IMG/VR virus record: IMGVR_UViG_3300008952_000293 | Location: 1 to 24,260 of that record | DNA length: 24,260 nucleotides | Direction: 5' to 3' (one strand) | Source: a virus | Part shown: in pieces, positions 20,194-24,260 of the stretch | Layout: each line of letters starts with the position of its first letter | Position numbering within the stretch: the stretch's first letter is position 1 | The notes under the pieces: model-generated | The model's database searches: none | Seen by the model: only the letters and a program-made list of their open reading frames with translations | Told to the model about the DNA's origin: nothing | Position numbers and translations under genes: made by a program

Positions 20194-20406
20194 CTAGTTG
20201 TATTTAATAATTTGAATTGCTCGTGCATAATTAGGTATCCTTTTTATGTACCCTTTCCATTCAATATACCCAAGCATATTCCATATAACACTCTTTGATT
20301 TGACATTCATATGTTGCATCATCTCATTAAATGTTGGCATCACTTCATTATCTTTAAAGTAATGCTGTAAAAATTTAAATAACTTTAATTGTTTTTTAGT
20401 TAGCAT
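20194..20406 (-). CDS. LexA-type DNA-binding domain protein (peptidase-less), 70 aa
   Basis: It matches the N-terminal winged-helix domain of LexA: LTKKQLKLFKFLQHYFKDN (2-20), MPTFNEMMQHMNVKSKSVIWNML (23-45; recognition-helix region with KSKS), then EWKGYIKRIPNYARAIQI (49-66), equivalent to LExKGxIxRxPxxARAI. The autoproteolytic Ser/Lys peptidase domain is missing, so it should not respond to RecA. It lies directly upstream of a promoter with paired operator-like sites, making it the likely regulator of that promoter. It overlaps the upstream gene by 11 nt. Confidence 0.85.
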   Translation of the reverse strand: MLTKKQLKLFKFLQHYFKDNEVMPTFNEMMQHMNVKSKSVIWNMLGYIEWKGYIKRIPNYARAIQIIKYN

Positions 20407-20656
20407 CTCTTAATCTCTTCTGTGCTTCATCAACTATATCAAACAAGTCAGTTAATTTTTTTTCTTTCCTAACTTTACTAATCATCTCTCTTAATCTACT
20501 ATGATAATCAGTAGGATGATAAGCTGTGCCATTAACCCTTAACTCTCGTTCATATTTAACATCAGCTTTTAAATTTTTAATCTCCTCTTTTAGAGTAGCA
20601 ATTTCTTTTTTATATGCATTCTCTTTAAGAGAAGTTAAATAAATATCATCACCCAT
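20396..20656 (-). CDS. Coiled-coil protein, 86 aa
   Basis: I chose ATG 20656, because GAGGAG lies 4 nt upstream; the longer frame from 20716 overlaps the previous gene. The helical and charged first half (NAYKKEIATLKEEIKNLKAD, residues 13-32) reads as a coiled coil. The second half has YHPTDYHSRLREMISKVRK and a helical, acidic end. No catalytic motif. Unknown early protein. Confidence 0.7.
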   Translation of the reverse strand: MGDDIYLTSLKENAYKKEIATLKEEIKNLKADVKYERELRVNGTAYHPTDYHSRLREMISKVRKEKKLTDLFDIVDEAQKRLRDAN

Positions 20657-20867
20657 TTTTCTCCTCACCATTCCCATAGTGTTTGCTTTGCTCAAACAAA
20701 TAGTATTGATGTCCATCTTTCTCTTCTTGTTTCTGCATTAACTTTGCATACGCATCAGCATCTTCAACTGTTTTAAATGCTCTGTCTTGATAAAAAGTTT
20801 CACTAAACTTACCTTTAGACATTACTATATATCTTTTCAACTCTGCTTCTTTAACTTTTCCAAACAT
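20649..20867 (-). CDS. Hypothetical small early protein, 72 aa
   Basis: AGGAG lies 6 nt upstream of the ATG. KRYIVMSKGKFSETFYQDRAFKTVEDADAYAKLMQKQEE has the strand-turn-strand-helix look of small domains in which a strand pair is followed by 'F.t.edA..yA' (as in DpnD/PcfM-like and similar proteins). It ends in a charged Gly-containing tail. Function unknown. It overlaps the next gene by 8 nt. Confidence 0.7.
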   Translation of the reverse strand: MFGKVKEAELKRYIVMSKGKFSETFYQDRAFKTVEDADAYAKLMQKQEEKDGHQYYLFEQSKHYGNGEEKNG

Positions 20868-20879
20868 TTATTTCTCCTA

Positions 20880-21110
20880 TTAATATTCTTGTTTAACATC
20901 AAACGCAACTGAAACTTTATCATAAGGTTCTTGTTCTAATGAAAATTTAATTGCGGTATATAATTCACCTAACTCAAAAATATTATTCTCAAATAAAGTT
21001 TTTTTTGTTATCTTCGGTGTCTTATACTTTATATGTTTTCTTTTATCTTCATCCCAATAATCTTTATCAATTTTTGTTGAGATTATTTTTACATTATCAT
21101 ATGTAATCAT
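20880..21110 (-). CDS. Hypothetical small early protein, 76 aa
   Basis: ATG 21110 with AAGGAG about 8 nt upstream, inside the end of the previous small gene. It is basic at first (IISTKIDKDYWDEDKRKHIKYK) and ends with a helix and strand (ELGELYTAIKFSLEQEPYDKVSVAFDV). No signal, membrane segment or motif recognised. Confidence 0.65.
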   Translation of the reverse strand: MITYDNVKIISTKIDKDYWDEDKRKHIKYKTPKITKKTLFENNIFELGELYTAIKFSLEQEPYDKVSVAFDVKQEY

Positions 21111-21112
21111 TT

Positions 21113-21253
21113 TTATTTCTCCTTATTTTTTTTGTTATGTCTACCCATGTACCATGCAGATGGTTCGTAATCCCATCTATGTCCTTTGTGTCCTCTTATT
21201 TTAGCATACCACATACGCAACCTAACTATTAATTTTTTAAATCTTAATGACAT
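21113..21253 (-). CDS. Basic micro-protein, 46 aa
   Basis: ATG 21253 to TAA 21115-21113, filling the gap between two accepted genes, with its stop 2 nt before the next start. It is very basic with Trp/His/Tyr (LRFKKLIVRLRMWYAKIRG and HKGHRWDYEPSAWYMGRHNK). It may bind nucleic acid. The ribosome binding site is weak (AAGAA). The composition and exact fit support a real gene. Confidence 0.5.
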   Translation of the reverse strand: MSLRFKKLIVRLRMWYAKIRGHKGHRWDYEPSAWYMGRHNKKNKEK

Positions 21254-21276
21254 ATGTTCTTATAGCACATTAAAAT

Positions 21277-21579
21277 CTAATGCACAACCCTTTCTTTTAA
21301 TATTTTATTATCAATTAAAAAATGTGCTTGTCTGCCCATCCATCCATGTAATTTCCAAACAATCCCTGTATCTATTAGAAATTGCCACGCATCTAACTCT
21401 TCAGCAATAGTATTACATGGAATGAAACCCTCTGCTCTACCAACTGCTTGGTGTATATCATCAACCAAATCTGCTGGTATATTTATCATCTTATATCTTT
21501 TATAATAATCTAATTCTTCAGGTAAATTAAACTGCTTCTTACCATAGATAGCTTTCTTTATTTTAATTTTCTTACTCAT
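21277..21579 (-). CDS. Conserved phage-type hypothetical protein, 100 aa
   Basis: The C-terminal half ELDAWQFLIDTGIVWKLHGWMGRQAHFLID (residues 61-90) matches a pattern 'W..LvdtGi.w.LqGwfGR.a..Li' that I recall from many small phage proteins of unknown function. The N-terminus is strongly basic (KKIKIKKAIYGKKQF). The helical central part (DLVDDIHQAVGRAEG) precedes it. It overlaps the LAGLIDADG-like gene by 8 nt. Confidence 0.75.
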   Translation of the reverse strand: MSKKIKIKKAIYGKKQFNLPEELDYYKRYKMINIPADLVDDIHQAVGRAEGFIPCNTIAEELDAWQFLIDTGIVWKLHGWMGRQAHFLIDNKILKERVVH

Positions 21580-21895
21580 AATATTTAACTATCTCCTTTG
21601 CTACTTTTATTCTCTTCTTTGTTAAGAGATAAGGTAGTATAGTTTTACATACTTTGTAAGCTGTTTCATTTAAAGCTACCCATATCTCTTGAGGTTTAGC
21701 TTTCTTACCTGTCGCTGTTATTCTAGGTTTAGACTTATAAATTCTACCTCCAAAAAGTTTATGTAATAATCTTATTGGTGCAAAGTCTGTGCCTGTCACC
21801 TCTATTCTTTTTCTTTTATACTTTACATTCTCAAATTGTAAATATCCTTCACCATCTATGTAAGCACTCGCCCATCTCTTGTCATCAAGTTTCAT
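21572..21895 (-). CDS. LAGLIDADG-type homing endonuclease-like protein, 107 aa
   Basis: The motif WASAYIDGEGYLQF (residues 8-21) corresponds to LAGLIDADGxF, with the metal-binding acidic positions D14/E16. It is followed by strands (KRIEVTGTD), a helix with LLHKLFGGRIY (43-53), and IWVALNETAYKVCKTILPYLLTKKRIKVAKEIVKYY (71-106), typical of the second half of the domain. A single motif in 107 residues implies a homodimer. It is free-standing, not inside an intron or intein that I can see. It cuts long asymmetric DNA sites in known relatives; here it may spread itself or exclude related phages. Confidence 0.75.
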   Translation of the reverse strand: MKLDDKRWASAYIDGEGYLQFENVKYKRKRIEVTGTDFAPIRLLHKLFGGRIYKSKPRITATGKKAKPQEIWVALNETAYKVCKTILPYLLTKKRIKVAKEIVKYYE

Positions 21896-22074
21896 TTAAT
21901 TAACTCCATATCTTTTTTATTAATATCAAAACAAGTACTCTCTCCATCATTACCCTCTATCCATTCATCTCTATTAACATCCATAGCTTTGTCATGAGCA
22001 TCTTGTTTGTTGTTTGCCTTTAGTTCTATGTAGTATCCTTGAGTTTCATATCCCCACACTCTATACTTTTTCAT
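21892..22074 (-). CDS. Small DpnD/PcfM-like protein, 60 aa (copy 2)
   Basis: I chose ATG 22074 (GGAGAG 4 nt upstream) over ATG 22098. MKKYRVWGYETQGYYIELKA (1-20), then NNKQDAHDKAMDVNRDEWIE: strand-strand-helix with the pattern Y.V......Y.IE..A....DA..KA. The next upstream gene has the same plan. Similar small domains are called DpnD/PcfM-like; their role is unknown. The stop overlaps the LAGLIDADG-like start by 4 nt (ATGA). Confidence 0.65.
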   Translation of the reverse strand: MKKYRVWGYETQGYYIELKANNKQDAHDKAMDVNRDEWIEGNDGESTCFDINKKDMELIK

Positions 22075-22294
22075 TCTGCTCTCTCCATTTCTTAACACCC
22101 TCTGTTGGTGTATCTCCTTCTTTAGTTATCTCTGTATCAACTAATTTATATTCTTCTTCTGCTTCTCTCCATTCCTGATTAACATAATCTCTCTCATTAT
22201 GTTTTTCCCATGCATCATCTTCATCTTTAGCATCAATAAAGTTCTCTACTATTTTCCACCCTGTTAGGTGTTCTGTTATTTTATATCTTGGCAT
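22061..22294 (-). CDS. Small DpnD/PcfM-like protein, 77 aa (copy 1)
   Basis: A perfect ribosome binding site (AAGGAGG, 7 nt upstream). MPRYKITEHLTGWKIVENFI followed by DAKDEDDAWEKHNERD mirrors the strand-strand-helix layout of the next gene, suggesting tandem paralogs. The C-terminal half is highly acidic (REAEEEYKLVDTEITKEGD). Function unknown. Confidence 0.7.
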   Translation of the reverse strand: MPRYKITEHLTGWKIVENFIDAKDEDDAWEKHNERDYVNQEWREAEEEYKLVDTEITKEGDTPTEGVKKWREQNEKV

Positions 22295-22445
22295 TATTAA
22301 CCTCCTTAATTTTCTTATTAATGTACCATTCGTGCCTCGCCTGTTTAACTTCAGGTCTTGCGTTATACTCTTTAAAGTATTTCCTTTTCTTTTCTATCAC
22401 ATCAGGTCTTTGATGGTAGAGTTTATTATATTCTTTTCTGTTCAT
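22281..22445 (-). CDS. 54-aa protein with two RP(D/E)V repeats
   Basis: ATG 22445 shares one base with the previous stop (TGATG). The sequence has two similar units: YHQRPDVIEKKRKYFKEY, then YNARPEVKQARHEWY. It is Arg/Lys/Tyr-rich. Repeats of 'Y..RPEVk.k.r.y' occur in phage and HNH-associated proteins that I recall, probably as DNA-contacting helices. It ends inside the next gene's start (14-nt overlap). Function unknown. Confidence 0.65.
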   Translation of the reverse strand: MNRKEYNKLYHQRPDVIEKKRKYFKEYNARPEVKQARHEWYINKKIKEVNNAKI

Positions 22446-22816
22446 CAATCTACAATAGGGTCATGAGTTAGCTTACTCATCTGTTCTAACCTAGTCTTTG
22501 GCTCATCATTATCTTCTTCTTCTGTTTCACTTGGCTCATAATGTTTCCAATATAAATGTTGATTGTGTTCATCAACATCATTCACTAATGTTTCTTTTAA
22601 CTCTTTATATTTTTCTACATCATAACCAATTTGATTTATCTTGGTATCAAACTCTTTACCTATCATCCACCCACTCGCCATCAAATCACCATGCTCACCT
22701 GCTTGTGTTATATCACCATCCATATAAGCATTCCAACATTCATTCATAATTCTAACCACATTAAAAGGTACATCACCTAACTCTTCAAAGGTGTATTGTA
22801 AATTTTTAAAGTCCAT
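22445..22816 (-). CDS. Hypothetical acidic early protein, 123 aa
   Basis: A strong ribosome binding site (AAGGAG, 4 nt upstream). Residues 1-60 are helical with several Met/Trp (VVRIMNECWNAYMDGDITQA). The C-terminal third is very acidic (YEPSETEEEDNDEPKTRLEQ). No signal, membrane segment or motif recognised. The acidic tail is compatible with a DNA-mimic or protein-binding inhibitor, but that is speculation. Confidence 0.7.
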   Translation of the reverse strand: MDFKNLQYTFEELGDVPFNVVRIMNECWNAYMDGDITQAGEHGDLMASGWMIGKEFDTKINQIGYDVEKYKELKETLVNDVDEHNQHLYWKHYEPSETEEEDNDEPKTRLEQMSKLTHDPIVD

Positions 22817-22958
22817 GATACTCCTTAAATAATTTTCTAAAAAAGATTTTCAATTCTTTAAACTCTTCGTTAGGTGTTAACTCTGCCCAATTCCAATCAA
22901 CTTTAGAATTTATATCTAATGCTTTTATTATCTCATATTCTAATTGTTTAGAGTTCAT
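22806..22958 (-). CDS. Small helical protein, 50 aa
   Basis: ATG 22958 lies in the last codons of the preceding gene (11-nt overlap) with GAGG about 9 nt upstream. The stop overlaps the next start region by 11 nt. The sequence MNSKQLEYEIIKALDINSKV followed by DWNWAELTPNEEFKELKIFF is helical and amphipathic. It is too short for family assignment. The overlaps at both ends make it a convincing gene. Confidence 0.6.
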   Translation of the reverse strand: MNSKQLEYEIIKALDINSKVDWNWAELTPNEEFKELKIFFRKLFKEYHGL

Positions 22959-23133
22959 ATCTATTACCTCTATCTCTTACTCTGCATCTTGTATAAAGAA
23001 AGCCCTTTTCTTTTGGTATCAAGTCTTGTTTTTTCATAGATTGTATCTTATCAATCGCATCTTGACACAATAAAGCTGGTACATTTATCTTCATAGTTCT
23101 TGTTATGTATATATATTCTTTATTCTTATTCAT
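22948..23133 (-). CDS. Small early protein, 61 aa
   Basis: I chose ATG 23133: GAGAGGAG lies 7 nt upstream, whereas the frame before it lies within the previous gene. MNKNKEYIYITRTMKINVPA, then LLCQDAIDKIQSMKKQ, then a basic end with RCRVRDRGNR. Strand-helix composition. No motif. Confidence 0.65.
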   Translation of the reverse strand: MNKNKEYIYITRTMKINVPALLCQDAIDKIQSMKKQDLIPKEKGFLYTRCRVRDRGNRYEL

Positions 23134-23347
23134 AAGGATACTCCTCTCCATCATTTTCTTTTTGCCATACTGCCTTGTCATAATACTTCTCAACTAAAGT
23201 ATCATCAAGGAAGTAAAGATTGTCTAAACTATTCATCTCATTTTGATAATTAAATGTAGCTTTAATCTCACTCAATTTAAACCCATCCATTACCAAAGAT
23301 ATGACTTCTTCTTCAACTTCTTGTATGGCTTGTTTGACTTTTCCCAT
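23126..23347 (-). CDS. Hypothetical acidic early protein, 73 aa
   Basis: I chose ATG 23347, with AAAGGAGG about 10 nt upstream; the frame upstream to 23404 is read by the HTH micro-gene in another frame. Helical N-terminus (QAIQEVEEEVISLVMDGFKL) with 'LSEIKATFNYQN', which could be a short helix-turn-helix-like unit, and an acidic C-terminus ending DGEEYPYE. Function unknown. Confidence 0.65.
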   Translation of the reverse strand: MGKVKQAIQEVEEEVISLVMDGFKLSEIKATFNYQNEMNSLDNLYFLDDTLVEKYYDKAVWQKENDGEEYPYE

Positions 23348-23442
23348 TTGCGTATGTCCTCCTTTGTTATGTTTATGGCTACTGCTAATCTTCGTGTACT
23401 CCAATGATTTTCTTTTATTAATTGTCCTATTGTTTTATTCAT
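23290..23442 (-). CDS. HTH (Xre/Cro-like) micro-protein, 50 aa
   Basis: A perfect ribosome binding site (AGGAGG, 4 nt from the ATG), directly abutting the stop of the first visible complete gene of this block. MNKTIGQLIKENHWSTRRLA followed by VAINITKEDIRKWEKSN fits the Xre-type helix-turn-helix: IrxLRkxxxwSxxxLAxaxxIxxxxIxxWE. The C-terminal 19 residues are basic (YKKLKKKS) and are encoded in overlap with the next gene (58 nt). Probable DNA-binding regulator. The overlap is large, so its 3' end is less certain than its start. Confidence 0.65.
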   Translation of the reverse strand: MNKTIGQLIKENHWSTRRLAVAINITKEDIRKWEKSNKPYKKLKKKSYLW

Positions 23443-23907
23443 CTATCCTCCTATATAGTACTTACCTTTGATTACAAAGGGTTTTGTTTTATATGTTCTA
23501 TCTATCTCTAGTATTCTTAAAGATAAATATTTCTTAATCAATCTACATATCACACCTGAATTGACATCAGGAAATTTAAGTCTTAATGCTTTGATTAAGT
23601 TTCTCTTCTTGTACTTATCACTATCTATTAATCTAAATAGTTCAGTTGCTATTTCAGATTTAATAGAGGTAGTAATTCTTGTATCATCTTTAACATAAGG
23701 GGTCAAGTCTATTTTATATTTTTCTAATAGATTATTAAAGTGTTCTTCACTTACCCAACTGCAACACATTTGAGGCATACTTAAATTACTTAATAGCATA
23801 CCCAAACTATCTGCCTCATTAGTATCCAACTTATCTAACGCAACCATAAATTTTTCTGCATTAGGTACATCTTTATATTTAGTTGTAGCTTTATTATATC
23901 TATGCAT
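23443..23907 (-). CDS. Early protein with C-terminal winged-helix-like region, 154 aa
   Basis: A strong ribosome binding site (AAAGGAG, 3 nt from the ATG). Residues 1-90 are helical with a Cys pair (QMCCSW). Residues 90-150 (ELFRLIDSDKYKKRNLIKAL, then RLKFPDVNSGVICRLIKKYLS, then an ILEIDR and FVIKGKYYI strand pair) look like a winged helix. It is the first complete gene after the promoter-like region at the right end. It may be an early regulator. No family assigned. Confidence 0.65.
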   Translation of the reverse strand: MHRYNKATTKYKDVPNAEKFMVALDKLDTNEADSLGMLLSNLSMPQMCCSWVSEEHFNNLLEKYKIDLTPYVKDDTRITTSIKSEIATELFRLIDSDKYKKRNLIKALRLKFPDVNSGVICRLIKKYLSLRILEIDRTYKTKPFVIKGKYYIGG

Positions 23908-23929
23908 ATACTCCTTTTGTTTTTTTATA

Positions 23930-23985
23930 ACACAATGCTACTAAAAGATTGTGTCAATTTTATGTTAAGACCTTGTTCATTGTGT
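23930..23985 (-). promoter_or_regulatory. Inverted repeat ACACAAT/ATTGTGT plus a third half-site
   Basis: ACACAAT (23930-23936) and ATTGTGT (23948-23954) are perfect 7-bp arms. A further ATTGTGT occurs at 23979-23985, 31 bp on. A TTGACA (minus, 23957-23952) overlaps the second arm, but no -10 box lies at a suitable distance. The rest of the 239-nt gap 23908-24146 is AT-rich, with a 5-bp inverted repeat ATGCG/CGCAT at 24014-24032. A probable control region for the early gene at 23907. Confidence 0.4.
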
Positions 23986-24146
23986 GTCCTAACAGAAAAT
24001 TTTGTATTAACATATGCGACATACTGACGCATCTTCTATAATATTTATCATGTTCTATTATAATCATAAAAATTTTTCTATATTAATTATATATAAATCA
24101 TTAGGGCTAATAATCATATCACCATTACAATTTCTAATTATATATA

Positions 24147-24260
24147 TTAAGCACACTCAAACCTCTCATCAGAATAAGTTATTCCTTGATACTCATCAAC
24201 TAAATCACAACTCTCTTGCGTTAGTTCATCTATTAGAAAGTTAATTCTATAAACTCTTCT
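24147..24260 (-). CDS. C-terminal end of an early gene (5' end outside window)
   Basis: The minus-strand frame is open from 24260 to TAA at 24149-24147. It encodes 37 residues (RRVYRINFLIDELTQESC, then DLVDEYQGITYSDERFECA). Composition (mixed, acidic, with two Cys) is protein-like and the other frames are closed. There is no start inside the window, so it continues upstream. Function unknown. Confidence 0.6.
   Translation of the reverse strand, partial: RRVYRINFLIDELTQESCDLVDEYQGITYSDERFECA

Noticed and set aside
24014-24244. Plus-strand 76-aa frame at the right end
   Set aside because: AT-rich, no ribosome binding site; the minus strand here holds a control region and the end of a coding frame.

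Overview
This window looks like about 24 kb of a lytic, tailed, T7-like (podovirus-type) phage genome. It is very AT-rich, with almost no spacing between genes, many 1-20 nt stop/start overlaps and many proteins under 100 residues. The gene set and composition resemble phages of AT-rich marine alphaproteobacteria (SAR11/pelagiphage-like). That host assignment is an inference from content, not from a search. I see no tRNA, rRNA, CRISPR array, IS element, integrase or phage RNA polymerase in the window. The clear promoters have host sigma70-type consensus (TTGACA, 17 bp, TATAAT), so transcription by the host polymerase is likely.

Layout: the plus-strand block (1-10542) carries late genes. First come virion-type proteins (a partial gene, a small conserved protein, a 185-aa protein, a 595-aa protein). 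Next is a giant internal-virion-type protein interrupted by one in-frame TAA into 778-aa and 654-aa halves, the second ending in a lysozyme domain. A self-contained hsp20 unit follows, with its own perfect promoter and flanking RNA hairpins. The block ends in a dense cluster of small membrane, secreted, lipoprotein, cysteine-rich and polylysine proteins (7867-10542) that probably includes the lysis functions and contains two pairs of duplicated genes.

The minus-strand block (10539-24260, read right to left) carries early and replication genes. It starts with many tiny early proteins, among them an HTH micro-protein, a LAGLIDADG-type endonuclease and a LexA-type DNA-binding protein. Then a strong promoter with paired operator-like sites precedes a PD-(D/E)XK-type nuclease, a zinc-ribbon protein, a polybasic lipoprotein, a T7 gp2.5-type SSB, primase-helicase, family A DNA polymerase, and a PD-(D/E)XK nuclease with a probable Fe-S cluster. 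After these come an AdoMet decarboxylase-like protein, a SET-domain protein, a DUF3310 protein and several unknowns. The two blocks converge tail to tail at 10539-10542.

The most notable points are: (i) a promoter / leader / intrinsic-terminator module of about 83 nt directly before the primase-helicase gene, with a possible aromatic-rich leader peptide, which looks like an attenuator or a small RNA; (ii) a 49-aa protein with 11 cysteines resembling a metallothionein; (iii) a 22-aa near-pure polylysine protein and a 21-aa Trp/Lys amphipathic peptide, both behind strong ribosome binding sites; (iv) adjacent SpeD-like and SET-domain genes, both from AdoMet-using families; (v) the stop-interrupted internal virion gene.
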